This document shows positions 14,754-23,771 of a stretch of DNA of 64,000 nt, one piece after another. This DNA comes from Novosphingobium mathurense (GTDB lineage: Bacteria; Pseudomonadota; Alphaproteobacteria; Sphingomonadales; Sphingomonadaceae): contig NZ_FVZE01000003.1 in NCBI RefSeq assembly GCF_900168325.1, positions 372,001-436,000 on the forward strand. The letters run 5' to 3'. The notes beneath the pieces are model-generated. The model searched no databases, was not told the origin of the DNA, and saw nothing but the letters and a program-made list of their open reading frames with translations. The stretch's first letter is position 1. Each line of letters opens with the position of its first letter. A program made the position numbers and the translations under genes.

Positions 14754-17144
14754 ATGAAATCCACAATGCTCGCCGGTACCGCCGGCCTGGTCTTGATGAC
14801 ATTTTCGGGCAGCGCAGTTGCGCAGGAAAATGATTCTGCACAGGACGCCGCCAACCAGCCTGCAGGTGGGCTCAACACGATCGTTGTTACCGCACGCCGC
14901 TCGGCAGAGACCTTGCAGGACGTGCCCGTGGCCGTGACTGCACTCAGCGGCGATTTCATCGATCGCCAGAACATCTCGGAGCCCACCGACGTCCCCCAAT
15001 TCGCGCCGAACCTGACGGTCGAGCAGCAGCCTTCAAGCCTTTCGGCTGCGACGATCTATATCCGCGGGATCGGTAATCAGGAGCCGTCAGCGGTCTCTGA
15101 ACAGGGCGTGGGTATCTATCTCGATGGCGTCTATCTTGCGCGCTCCGCGGGTGCGGTGTTCGACCTGATCGATCTTGAACGTATCGAGGTTCTGCGCGGA
15201 CCGCAGGGAACCCTGTTCGGTCGCAATACGATCGGCGGTGCATTGCAGTTCATTTCGAAGAAGCCGGCCGATTCCATGGGTGTGACAGCCAAGGCGGGCT
15301 ACGGTCGGTTCAACGAATGGTACGTGAAAGGTCGCCTCGATACCGGCTATATCGTTGGCGACTCGATCAAGGCTTCGATCTCGGCGCAGCACCGCGAAGG
15401 CGACGGTTACGTCAACAATACCCTGGTGAGCAGCGCGAAGGATCCCGGTGCGCTGAAAGCGAACTCGGTGGCCGTGGGGATCGAGGGCGACTTCGGCGAT
15501 CTGACAATCAATTACAATTTCGATTGGGACAAGCGCGACGGTACGCCCGGCTTCTTCCAGATCGTTGCAACCACGCCGCTTTTTGCCGACTACTTCTCGC
15601 AGTCGGCCAGCTACGGAGGTGCGCCATTCCTTTCCAGTCCGGTGCGGCAGGGCACGGTGCAGCAGGCGGGGTTTATCGACCGGAGCGGCGACTACCGCTA
15701 CACCAGCAAGACCAAGGTGCAGGGGCACGCGCTGACGATCACCTATGATCCGATGCCCGAGCTGACGATCAAGTCGATTACCGGCTATCGCAAGTTCTTC
15801 CAGGACACGATCCTCAACCTGTCGGGCAATGGCGAACTGCTCGGACAGGTCGTTGATTTCAGCTCGCCGACGCTCGTCTCGGTCCAGCCGATCTCGCCCT
15901 ACACCGGCAACAACGCGCCGCAAAAGCAGTGGCAGATCAGCCAGGAACTGCAGTTCCTCGGGAAATCCGGCGATTTCAGCTACCTGGTCGGCACCTACAT
16001 CTTTCATGAGAAGGCATCCGAGTACAATCGCCAGGCGCTCACAATCGTCACGCCCGTGGCTGGCCTGCCGTTCCTGGGTTTCCCGCAGAGCGTTGCCGAC
16101 GGCATCGCGGCGCTCAATCCGGGGCTTGAGACTGTCGGCGTCAACGCCGCGCCGGTTCAGGCATTCGGCGGCAAGTCTGATTCCATCGCGGTATTCGGGC
16201 AGCTGACCTGGAAGCCGGCCGCGCTCAACGATCGACTCGAAGTTACAGGCGGCCTGCGCTACACGGCAGACGACAAGCAGGTGTACCTTGCCGGCGACGT
16301 CAATCCGGTTCAGCGCGGCCGCGTGAGCTACGACAATGTCTCGTGGCTGGCCTCGCTGTCCTACGAAGTGTTCGATGACGTGATGGTCTACGGCCGCGTA
16401 TCGACCGGTTATCGGTCGGGGGGCATCAATCCGCGCACGAATATCGTCAATACTTTCGCGCCGGAGAAGGCCACGGCCTATGAAGTCGGCCTCAAGTCGG
16501 AAATGCTCAACCACCGGCTTCGCCTCAACCTTGCCGGCTATGTAACCGACTACAACGATCTGCAGGTGCAGCAGTTTGCAGCGGGCACGGGCGGTGCCAC
16601 TTCGCTGATCGTCAATGCGGGCAAGGTGCGCCTGTCCGGCTTCGAGGCGGAATTGACGGCACTGCCGTTCACCGGGTTCCAGATCGACGCCTCGGTGGGT
16701 TACGTCAATACCAACTACAAGACCTTCCTGTTCCGTGACCCCGGCACAAACACGGTGATCGACGTCGCGGATCAGGCGCGTCCGCTCTATACGCCGAAGT
16801 GGAGCACGCATATCGGTGCCGAGTACTCGGTTCCGGTGGGCGATGCGCTGGTGCGGCTGCGGGGCGACTATTCTTACCGGGGCAAGTTCTACTTCAACGC
16901 GCTCGACAATACCGCGCCGTTCAATGAACAGATCGTCTCGCCTTCCAGCGACAAGGTGAAGGCACGCCTGTCGGTCGAAGACATCAAGCTGGGTGCGGGC
17001 AAGCTGGATCTGGGCATCTGGGGAGACAACCTGCTGAACCAGAAGCGCCTCGCCTCTGCGATCGATTTCGGTGCGCTCGGCTTTGCCGGGGCCATGTTCC
17101 AGAAGCCGATTTCCTATGGCGTGGATGCGCGCATCACTTTCTGA
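14754..17144 (+). CDS. TonB-dependent outer-membrane receptor 1
   Basis: A 796-residue receptor: signal peptide (residues 1-24, ending SAVAQ), a TonB-box-like TIVVTARR, the plug domain with RGPQGTLFGRNTIGGAL, then a 22-strand barrel ending in ARITF with the usual terminal phenylalanine. The start at 14754 gives a clean signal peptide; AAGGGAG lies 12 bp upstream. An ATG at 14730 is an alternative. It belongs to the large sphingomonad receptor group used for hydrophobic and aromatic substrates. Position in a steroid cluster suggests uptake of steroids or bile salts across the outer membrane. It is followed by an MFS transporter gene. Confidence 0.93.
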   Translation: MKSTMLAGTAGLVLMTFSGSAVAQENDSAQDAANQPAGGLNTIVVTARRSAETLQDVPVAVTALSGDFIDRQNISEPTDVPQFAPNLTVEQQPSSLSAATIYIRGIGNQEPSAVSEQGVGIYLDGVYLARSAGAVFDLIDLERIEVLRGPQGTLFGRNTIGGALQFISKKPADSMGVTAKAGYGRFNEWYVKGRLDTGYIVGDSIKASISAQHREGDGYVNNTLVSSAKDPGALKANSVAVGIEGDFGDLTINYNFDWDKRDGTPGFFQIVATTPLFADYFSQSASYGGAPFLSSPVRQGTVQQAGFIDRSGDYRYTSKTKVQGHALTITYDPMPELTIKSITGYRKFFQDTILNLSGNGELLGQVVDFSSPTLVSVQPISPYTGNNAPQKQWQISQELQFLGKSGDFSYLVGTYIFHEKASEYNRQALTIVTPVAGLPFLGFPQSVADGIAALNPGLETVGVNAAPVQAFGGKSDSIAVFGQLTWKPAALNDRLEVTGGLRYTADDKQVYLAGDVNPVQRGRVSYDNVSWLASLSYEVFDDVMVYGRVSTGYRSGGINPRTNIVNTFAPEKATAYEVGLKSEMLNHRLRLNLAGYVTDYNDLQVQQFAAGTGGATSLIVNAGKVRLSGFEAELTALPFTGFQIDASVGYVNTNYKTFLFRDPGTNTVIDVADQARPLYTPKWSTHIGAEYSVPVGDALVRLRGDYSYRGKFYFNALDNTAPFNEQIVSPSSDKVKARLSVEDIKLGAGKLDLGIWGDNLLNQKRLASAIDFGALGFAGAMFQKPISYGVDARITF

Positions 17145-17254
17145 CTTGGCGCAAGGCGAGGCGAGGATCGAGGTCTTCGCCCCGCTCGCAGCGAATGCCC
17201 GTGAGAGCGAAAGCAATGAAAACAGCAGGGGGCGAAGGGCTCCCGGGAGAGGTC

Positions 17255-18472
17255 ATGGACAGTGTTTTGACCGGCGGGCGCGGTGCCATCGCCTGGCGTG
17301 CGTTTCTTTGCCAGAATCTTGCAGTCGGCGCAGCCTTCGGCGGGTTCGGCATCGCGGTACTGCCGATGCAGGAACTTTTCGATGTGGGTCGGGGCCTTGC
17401 AACGCTTGGGCTTGCGTTGGCCGTGCTGGTGATGGGCGCAGCGGGGCCGCTCGTCGCGAACCTGATCGCCCGCTTCGGTCATCGCACCACCATCCTGTCG
17501 GGGATCGCGCTTTCGGGCATCGGGTATCTGCTGCTGGCGCTTGCGCCAACGCTCGGGCCGGACGGGATCTATCTCGTCTTGTTTGCCTATTGCCTGCCCA
17601 TCGGCATCGGCCTTGTCATGTTCGGTCCGTTTGCGGCAAGCATGCTGGTGAGCGGCTGGTTCCAGCCCAACCCCGCGACAGCGCTGGGTTTCGTCAACAT
17701 GCCGCTCCTGTTTGCCATACTTCCAGTTGCCGGGGCACCGATCATCGCCACCTATGGATTGGGCACGTTCTACCTTCTCCTGGCAGGACTGCATCTGCTG
17801 TTGCTGCCGATTGCCATGGGCGTCAGGGATCCCGCTGAGCATTCGTCCGGTCATGGTCGTGTGCGAGCAACCACCTCAATGCGCGGCATCCTGTCGCGCC
17901 CGGTCTTCTGGCTCATTGCAGCCGGTGGAGGGACCTTGAGCGCCATCGGTATCGTCGGTGTGTCTCATCTTGTCGCATTCGGCGTGGAGCGGGGCATCGC
18001 CGAAGAGCAGGCAGCGATGCTCCTGTCCGCGACCGGGGCTGCCAGCGTTGTCGGGTCGCTCGCGGTCGGGATGATGTGCGGATACCTGGGAGCGGCGCGA
18101 GCCCTGGCGCTGATCGGGCTGGTTACGGCTGCTGGCTGGGGTCTCCTGCTGGCAACGACGAACATCCCGGTGATGCTGACCGTGGTGCTGCTGGTCGGTG
18201 CCGGTGGGGCAGGGGTATTCCCTGCTGTGAATGTGCTGGCCGGGCAAATCTTCGGTGTCGGCGCGTTGCATCGCGTTATTGGGCTCTATGGGCTCGCGAA
18301 CCTGCCCTTCACTTTTCTTCTGCCGCCGCTTGCGGGTGTCCTGCATGACCGGGCAGGGGGCTATGGGCCGGTCGTCATGAGCCTGATCGCCAGCGCTGTT
18401 GTCGTCGCCCTGTTGTTTCTCGGCCTGTCGGGGATGCGCCGACGCGGCGGCGCTGCCGCGGAAATGGTCTGA
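17255..18472 (+). CDS. MFS transporter
   Basis: A 405-residue inner-membrane protein with about 12 predicted hydrophobic segments in two halves, consistent with the major facilitator superfamily. Start chosen at the ATG 5 bp after GGGAG (17245-17249); an ATG at 17195 would add 20 hydrophilic residues. It follows the TonB receptor by 110 bp and precedes an SDR gene by 14 bp. It likely moves the steroid substrate or a metabolite across the inner membrane; the direction cannot be told from sequence. Confidence 0.88.
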   Translation: MDSVLTGGRGAIAWRAFLCQNLAVGAAFGGFGIAVLPMQELFDVGRGLATLGLALAVLVMGAAGPLVANLIARFGHRTTILSGIALSGIGYLLLALAPTLGPDGIYLVLFAYCLPIGIGLVMFGPFAASMLVSGWFQPNPATALGFVNMPLLFAILPVAGAPIIATYGLGTFYLLLAGLHLLLLPIAMGVRDPAEHSSGHGRVRATTSMRGILSRPVFWLIAAGGGTLSAIGIVGVSHLVAFGVERGIAEEQAAMLLSATGAASVVGSLAVGMMCGYLGAARALALIGLVTAAGWGLLLATTNIPVMLTVVLLVGAGGAGVFPAVNVLAGQIFGVGALHRVIGLYGLANLPFTFLLPPLAGVLHDRAGGYGPVVMSLIASAVVVALLFLGLSGMRRRGGAAAEMV

Positions 18473-18486
18473 GCGAAGGTGCGCGC

Positions 18487-19284
18487 ATGACGGGTAGACT
18501 GCAAGGAAAGGCAGCGCTGATCACGGGCGCGGCAGACGGCATCGGCAGGGGGGCGGCACGCCGAATGGCGGCTGAAGGAGCCGGCGTACTCATCGTGGAT
18601 TTCGACGAACGGCAGGGCGCGCAGGTGGCCGCCGAGCTTTGTGCGCAGGGTGCACAGGCTGCGTTCTTTCCCTGCGACGTCACCGATAAGGATCAGGTGA
18701 AGGCTGCCGTCGCCCGATGCGTCGATCAGTTTGGTGGCATCGATATCCTTGTCAACAACGCCTATCGGGGACGGGGCGCTTCGCGGATCGAAGGCAAGGA
18801 CGACGCCGCCTTCGCTGACGCAATGTCCATGTGCCTCTATGCTGCCAAGTGGTCTATGGAGGCGGCGTTTGCGCACATGCGCGCCAGGGGCTGGGGCAGG
18901 ATCATCAACGTGGCATCGCTCAACGGCGTCAACGCGCACATGGGTACGGCGGAGTACAATGCGGGCAAGGAGGCTCTTCGCGCCTATTCGCGCACTGCAG
19001 CCCGCGAGTGGGCGCGTCACGGTATTTGCGTGAACCTTGTCTGCCCGGCAGCGCGTTCTTCCTCCTTTCGCCACTTCGAACAGATGCAACCGCAGGCAGC
19101 TGCGGCGACGGAAGCAGCCAATCCCATGGGACGTATCGGCGATCCCGAAGCCGACGTCGGCGGAGTCATGCTGTTCCTGGCAAGCGAGGACGCACGCTAC
19201 CTGACCGGGAACACCCTTTTCGTCGATGGCGGCGGCCATATCAACGGTGTCCCCTGGATGCCCGACCTTGGTCCTGAAAACTGA
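18487..19284 (+). CDS. Short-chain dehydrogenase/reductase (SDR)
   Basis: A 265-residue classical SDR with TGAADGIGRG (residues 14-23), NNAY in place of NNAG, the serine in NVASLNG and YNAGK as the catalytic Tyr/Lys motif. It sits between the MFS transporter and the ThuA-like gene on the same strand. A hydroxysteroid dehydrogenase role is likely from context; position on the ring is not predictable. Confidence 0.88.
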   Translation: MTGRLQGKAALITGAADGIGRGAARRMAAEGAGVLIVDFDERQGAQVAAELCAQGAQAAFFPCDVTDKDQVKAAVARCVDQFGGIDILVNNAYRGRGASRIEGKDDAAFADAMSMCLYAAKWSMEAAFAHMRARGWGRIINVASLNGVNAHMGTAEYNAGKEALRAYSRTAAREWARHGICVNLVCPAARSSSFRHFEQMQPQAAAATEAANPMGRIGDPEADVGGVMLFLASEDARYLTGNTLFVDGGGHINGVPWMPDLGPEN

Positions 19285-19384
19285 AGAAGGACAACGGCTT
19301 TCCGTCTCGCCCCCATTGACGCTATGTAACATCTTCAAGTTGGCCAGGCAGTCGCGATGCTACTGGCGATCAGGGGAGGTTATC

Positions 19385-20278
19385 TTGGCGGCACCCATCG
19401 TGAGGCGAGTGATCAAGTTTGCGGGATGGCTGGTCCTGGCATTGGCCGTTCTGCTCGCGGGCGTGATTGCTCTGAACTGGGACACGGTAAGGCGCACGGT
19501 CCTGGGCGGCTATCACACGCATGAAGTAGAGCCACCTGACCTGCCTGCCGGATTGCAGGGATCGGCAGTGCTGGCCTTTTCCAAGACCAATGCCTTTCGC
19601 CATGAGGACGCCATTCCGGCGGCAAACCAACTCCTCAAGGATATTGCCAAGGCGCGTGGCTGGGGCTTCTTTGCGACAGAGAACAGCGCCGTTTTCTCCC
19701 CGCAGATACTGTCGCGCTTCGATGCGGTGGTCTTCAACAATGTGAGCGGCGACAGTTTGAGCGAGGCGCAGGAGGCGGCCTTGCGCGCATTCATCGAGGG
19801 CGGCGGCGGTTTTGTCGGAATCCATGCAGCGGGTGACGGCTCGATCCCATGGGACTGGTATCGTGAGCGGGTGATCGGAGCCAAGTTTACAGGGCATCCC
19901 ATGGATCCGCAGTTCCAGCAGGCACGGGTCGAGGTCGAAAGCGCTGGCCATCCTTCCACGCGCGGCCTTTCACCCGCTTGGAATCGGACCGATGAGTGGT
20001 ATTCCTTCGAGGCATCGCCGCGCGCAGCCGGAGTGCACGTCCTGCTCGCACTCGACGAGGCGAGTTTCCCCAATCATAAGGCTTTCGGAAAGGATCTGGC
20101 GATGGGATCGGATCATCCGATCGCCTGGTGGCGATGCACCGGCAGTGGCCGGGTCTTCTACACGGCGATGGGGCACCAGGCTTCGGCTTACGGCGAACCG
20201 GAGATGGCCGCGATGCTGGCGGGAGCGCTTGACTGGACGATGGGCAAACAGCGGCCCGATTGCCCCGCCGCACGGTAA
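19385..20278 (+). CDS. ThuA-like domain protein with N-terminal membrane anchor
   Basis: A 297-residue protein. The start is a TTG at 19385, 6 bp after the strong AGGGGAGG; upstream ATGs lie inside the preceding SDR gene. Residues about 8-30 form one hydrophobic helix (GWLVLALAVLLAGVIAL), a membrane anchor or uncleaved signal. The rest is a ThuA (trehalose utilisation) class I glutaminase-like domain: ETQ-like region FSKTNAFRHEDAI, GGGGFVGIHAAGD, and GSDHPIAWW. ThuA proteins act on 3-keto sugars in known cases; here the role is unknown. Its stop codon lies in the loop of a long terminator hairpin. Confidence 0.82.
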   Translation: MAAPIVRRVIKFAGWLVLALAVLLAGVIALNWDTVRRTVLGGYHTHEVEPPDLPAGLQGSAVLAFSKTNAFRHEDAIPAANQLLKDIAKARGWGFFATENSAVFSPQILSRFDAVVFNNVSGDSLSEAQEAALRAFIEGGGGFVGIHAAGDGSIPWDWYRERVIGAKFTGHPMDPQFQQARVEVESAGHPSTRGLSPAWNRTDEWYSFEASPRAAGVHVLLALDEASFPNHKAFGKDLAMGSDHPIAWWRCTGSGRVFYTAMGHQASAYGEPEMAAMLAGALDWTMGKQRPDCPAAR

Positions 20279-20289
20279 TGCGGCGGGGC
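20262..20289. terminator. Strong hairpin between convergent genes
   Basis: GCCCCGCCGCA (20262-20272) and TGCGGCGGGGC (20279-20289) form a perfect 11-bp stem with a 6-base loop; the TAA stop of the ThuA-like gene (20276-20278) lies in the loop. No T tract follows on either strand. It sits between convergent genes and could stop transcription from both. Confidence 0.6.
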
Positions 20290-20302
20290 GCGCCATTGCG
20301 CG

Positions 20303-21139
20303 CTAACCCAGATTGTCCTTTCCGGCGGCGATAATGGCAGGATCTCCGGTATGCGCCTGCCACAAGGCATCGCGGCGCACGATCCGCCAACCCTCCTGCC
20401 GCCGCTCCCAGTGGTCGATGTACTCGCCATTGGAATCGAATATCGCTCCGGCTGGAGTGTCGGCCCGCTGGTGGCGTGCCTGCACGTAACTGCGGCTCAG
20501 CGCCGTGTCGCCGGCGATGTCTACCCAGATGCTGCCCAGCAGGTGCTGCGTTCCACCGCAACGGTCGAGATATCGGGACATGTTGTCGACCAGTGCGGCC
20601 ATTCCGGAGCGCTCCCCTCCCTGCCCGTAATCGAAGGTGAGATCGTCCGCGAAGACCTCGCCCAATGCGGGCCAGTCTTTCGTGTCGAGGATTCGGGCAA
20701 AGCGGGCAAGGCCACGACGTATTGCGCGTTCGTCGATCAGTTCGCGCAGTTCCGGGGGTGAGGGCATGGCATCGGCCGAAACAGGGAGGGAAGAGGCCCG
20801 CTGGTCGACCAGGAACATGCATGTCATCTCGCGGTCGAACAGGTTTTCCTCGTCCTCGGCGATGCGCAGCGCGATATCAGGCAGGGACGCTCGCTCGATG
20901 AAGCGATCATAGGCGCTGCGATCGTCGAACGTGATCTGGGTCACGACATCGAAGTCCGGCGCGGCGGCAGCCGGAAAGATGAACGCCCCTTCGGTAATGA
21001 GGTAATTGCGCCGGTAATCCCTGATCTCCGGAAACAGCGACGCGATAAGCGGCGCGTGTTGCGTCTCGTAGTACGCGACGAAGGCCCCGGTGCTCATGGC
21101 CGTACGGCGTTTGAGCAGGGCGATGCATTTCACAGTCAT
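20303..21139 (-). CDS. EthD domain - SnoaL domain fusion protein
   Basis: A 278-residue two-domain protein. Residues 1-105 are an EthD/dimeric alpha-beta barrel domain (KCIALLKRRTAMS, YYETQHAPL, FDVVTQITFDD); residues about 130-270 are a SnoaL/NTF2 domain (ARFARILDTKDWPALGEVFADD, GTQHLLGSIWVDI, RRQEGWRIVRRDALW). Start at the ATG 7 bp after TGAGGA; an upstream in-frame extension is not supported. It is the third gene of a minus-strand operon after the SnoaL and FAD-dehydrogenase genes. Both domains bind small hydrophobic molecules; the fusion may carry out two steps on one steroid intermediate. Function is not known. Confidence 0.82.
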   Translation of the reverse strand: MTVKCIALLKRRTAMSTGAFVAYYETQHAPLIASLFPEIRDYRRNYLITEGAFIFPAAAAPDFDVVTQITFDDRSAYDRFIERASLPDIALRIAEDEENLFDREMTCMFLVDQRASSLPVSADAMPSPPELRELIDERAIRRGLARFARILDTKDWPALGEVFADDLTFDYGQGGERSGMAALVDNMSRYLDRCGGTQHLLGSIWVDIAGDTALSRSYVQARHQRADTPAGAIFDSNGEYIDHWERRQEGWRIVRRDALWQAHTGDPAIIAAGKDNLG

Positions 21140-21224
21140 GATGGTATCCTCAGTGGGCAAGACGCTCGTCCCGGGATCTTCGGAGAGCCGCGAGGCGAGG
21201 ATGCGTGAGTGGCGGCAGCGATTC

Positions 21225-22991
21225 TCATGGCCCTGCCATGGCGCGTGCCGCTCGACGGCCCGAATAGATACAGTCGGCATAGGACAGGCCGCTGACGTAA
21301 AGGTTAGAGCAGATCCCCACGGCATTGCGCCCGGCGGCGTAAAGGCCGGGAACGGTGCCCTGACCGTCGCGGGCGCGCACGGCACCGGTGGTTTCGTCGA
21401 CGGCAAGACCGCCAACCGTCATGCAGGCGATGGGGAACATGCGCGCGTCGACCGAAGCGTCGATCGCGTAGAAAGGCCCATGTTCCAACACGGCCATTTC
21501 GTCGGGGCTCTTGTGGAAGGGGTCGGGCTCTTCACCGCGTGCGGAGCGATTGTAGGTCGCCAGGGAAGCGGCAAGAATCTCCGGGTCGCAGTCGAGCTTC
21601 TCGGCCAGTTCCCGGGCCGTCTGGCCCTTGATTGCCGCGAACAGGACGTTGACGAGCGTGATGTCGCGCTGGAAGCCCAGAACGCCTTCGCCGAAGGCAT
21701 CCCGCAGCGATTGCCGATATAGCTTGCGGTCCATCACGATATAGCCGCGTCCGCCATGGCGCTCGACCATCTCGTCACCGATACGCGCGCCGTACCAGGT
21801 CTCATTGCAGAACCGTTCCCCCTTGCCGTCGACCAGCATGGCCTGCCCCCAGGCCTGCGGCGGAGACAGGAAGCGCCAGGCCGATACCCGCTCCATCAGT
21901 GCGGTTCGGCCTCCGGCAGAAACGCCCAGCATGATGCCGCTGCCATTGTCTCCGAGCGTGCCGTTGGGCAGGCCATTGGCGTAATCTGGTGCGAAGTGGC
22001 GAACCATCTCGGGATTGCAAATGAACCCGCCGGCGCTGAGGACCACGCCGCGACGTGCACGGATCCATGCGCTCGCGCGGTTCTGCGCTTCCAGCGCCCG
22101 CGCCTTGGCGAGACGGCGGTAGCCCATGGCAAAGGTGATGCGTGCCCCCGGAAAGGTGGGCGAGAGCATCGACATCCATTTGTTCGCGGCGGCGACATAG
22201 CGCGAATGTTTCTTGCGGATCTCCGGATCGAGGAGGCGTTCCACGCGCACGCCGATCACCCTTCCGTCTGAATCAAGCGCGAGTTGACGGGCTTCTGCAT
22301 GAGTGCGCATGACAAGCCCGAGATCGAGCGCGGCCTGCTTCAGCGGCTCCCAGATTCCGGTGCCCAGGCCCCAGGGTTTGCCGCCGTTACGGCGAACAGT
22401 GCGATGGCCGCGCGGGGCGGGCGGGGTCATGTCGCGAAACGGTCCGGCAAGGCTGCTGTCCGGGTGATAGAGGTACTTGTCCAACGGCGGATAGGAGGTC
22501 TTCTTCGGCCAGTAGCTGGCTTCGAACGGCGCGCCGTGATACCGCAGCCAGTCGAGAGTTTCTGCGCTGCTTTCGCAGAAGTCGCGCAACGTCTCGGCGC
22601 TGACGACATCGCCAACCTCGTGGCGCAGGTAGTCTTCCATGCGTGCCGGATCGTCGCTGACACCCGCTTCGCGCTGGATCGATGTCCCGCCGCCTGCGTA
22701 GTAGACGCCGCCATTGGCGGCCGAAGAGCCACCGCCATCGAACCGATCGAGCGCGATGACCGACAGGTCGCTTTCAAGGCCCTGCAGCGCTGCAGCCACA
22801 CCCGCACCACCGAGGCCGACCACCACCATGTCCGCTTCCTCGTCCCAGTCGTGCCCTTCAGGCTCCGAAAGGATGAGCGGGGCGTCGATCTCAAGTCCCC
22901 ATAGGCGAATGTCTCGATGGGACGGCGGGATCGGCGCTTCTTCGCGCAGGGCCCAAGGGCTGCGCGCCATGGTTTTCGGGGGAGGCGTCAC
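21225..22991 (-). CDS. FAD-dependent 3-ketosteroid dehydrogenase-like protein
   Basis: A 588-residue flavoprotein of the fumarate reductase/ketosteroid dehydrogenase superfamily. The dinucleotide motif VVVGLGGAGVAAA lies near residue 55, and the C-terminal FAD contact ends in SGRRAARA. Start taken at a GTG that overlaps the stop of the SnoaL gene (GTGA); an ATG at 22970 is the alternative. Near the C-terminus it reads LYVSGLSYAD: the Tyr-x-Ser arrangement resembles the active site reported for delta-4 ketosteroid dehydrogenase, whereas delta-1 enzymes carry a Tyr-Pro-Gly motif. It probably introduces a double bond in ring A, but delta-1 versus delta-4 is open. Confidence 0.85.
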   Translation of the reverse strand: MTPPPKTMARSPWALREEAPIPPSHRDIRLWGLEIDAPLILSEPEGHDWDEEADMVVVGLGGAGVAAALQGLESDLSVIALDRFDGGGSSAANGGVYYAGGGTSIQREAGVSDDPARMEDYLRHEVGDVVSAETLRDFCESSAETLDWLRYHGAPFEASYWPKKTSYPPLDKYLYHPDSSLAGPFRDMTPPAPRGHRTVRRNGGKPWGLGTGIWEPLKQAALDLGLVMRTHAEARQLALDSDGRVIGVRVERLLDPEIRKKHSRYVAAANKWMSMLSPTFPGARITFAMGYRRLAKARALEAQNRASAWIRARRGVVLSAGGFICNPEMVRHFAPDYANGLPNGTLGDNGSGIMLGVSAGGRTALMERVSAWRFLSPPQAWGQAMLVDGKGERFCNETWYGARIGDEMVERHGGRGYIVMDRKLYRQSLRDAFGEGVLGFQRDITLVNVLFAAIKGQTARELAEKLDCDPEILAASLATYNRSARGEEPDPFHKSPDEMAVLEHGPFYAIDASVDARMFPIACMTVGGLAVDETTGAVRARDGQGTVPGLYAAGRNAVGICSNLYVSGLSYADCIYSGRRAARAMAGP

Positions 22992-23617
22992 TCTGCCCGG
23001 ACCCTGACCTTCGGCGCATCCTTGCCACGCCGCATGGTCTCGATGAACCTGTCGAACGGGGCCGGCTCGGCCACCGGGCCGCCGTGGTCGCCCTTGCGTG
23101 CCCAGAACTCGTCGAAGCTGGGGAACAGCTTGTGGAAGTTGCCCTCGGTCCATTCGGTCCCGGGCCAGCGCATCTTCCGGTCGCCGATCGGCGGCTTGTT
23201 GAGGTCGGTCGCGTACCAATAGAGCGGCAGGCGGCGCGCAAAGTACCACCGCCCGTCGCGGCGCACGTAATTGTCCGAGTACATCATTTGCATGATGACC
23301 CATTCATCGCCGGTTTCGTGTTCGTTCTTGGAATAGACGATGCCGCGGGCGTGATCGGCATCCTCGAATTCGATCACGTGTCCGCCGATATGATGCGACG
23401 TCCCGGTGAAAGGGGCGCGCAGGGTCGTGTCCATATATTCGCGCAGGGCCTTGCGCCCGGTTGTGTCACGACCGACGCGAACGTCCTCGGGAAACAGCGA
23501 AACCATTGCGTCCATGTCACGCATGTCCAGGGCAAGTGCGTAGCGCGCGGGAAGCTGGCGAATGGCTTCGAGGGACTCGAGGCGATCGAGGCGGTCTTCA
23601 ATGCTGCGTTCCGTCAC
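22988..23617 (-). CDS. SnoaL-like / NTF2-fold protein
   Basis: A 209-residue NTF2-fold protein: RLESLEAIRQLPARYALALDMRD at the start of the fold, SHHIGGH on the catalytic-face strand and RDGRWYFARRLPLYW near the end. Start set at the GTG 7 bp after GGAGAG; an ATG at 23632 has no ribosome binding site and would begin inside the palindrome of the shared promoter element. The Tyr and the strand His match the positions of BaiE-type dehydratases but the acidic partner does not. It is coupled to the FAD-dehydrogenase gene, so a role in ring A/B modification is likely. Confidence 0.8.
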   Translation of the reverse strand: MTERSIEDRLDRLESLEAIRQLPARYALALDMRDMDAMVSLFPEDVRVGRDTTGRKALREYMDTTLRAPFTGTSHHIGGHVIEFEDADHARGIVYSKNEHETGDEWVIMQMMYSDNYVRRDGRWYFARRLPLYWYATDLNKPPIGDRKMRWPGTEWTEGNFHKLFPSFDEFWARKGDHGGPVAEPAPFDRFIETMRRGKDAPKVRVRAE

Positions 23618-23636
23618 GCTCAATCTCTCCATGAAT

Positions 23637-23663
23637 GCATATATGCGTAGGATATTATGATAT
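23637..23663. promoter_or_regulatory. Shared palindromic element, divergent promoter
   Basis: GCATATATGC (23637-23646) is a perfect 10-bp palindrome and overlaps TATATGCG; GGATATTATGATAT (23650-23663) is identical to 6320-6333. The region lies between the minus-strand SnoaL-FAD operon and the plus-strand TonB receptor 2, so one element may serve both. Confidence 0.6.
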
Positions 23664-23771
23664 CTGTCTTCGTAATAGACAATTCTATTGCCCATTCTGT
23701 CAAGAAATCATAGATTGTCGGCATTCAAAAATACGCGATGCTCGAATCGGGCGCGTTCGCAGGAGGATGGG

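Noticed and set aside
15087..17216. 709-codon open frame on the minus strand
   Set aside because: It lies wholly antisense to TonB receptor 1, whose signal peptide, plug and barrel are clear. High GC content makes long antisense frames common.
21140..21415. N-terminal extension of the EthD-SnoaL protein
   Set aside because: The family begins at the ATG at 21139 with TGAGGA upstream; the extension is low-complexity and overlaps the FAD-dehydrogenase gene.
22992..23303. N-terminal extension of the 588-residue FAD enzyme
   Set aside because: It overlaps the upstream SnoaL gene in another frame and has no similarity to the family.
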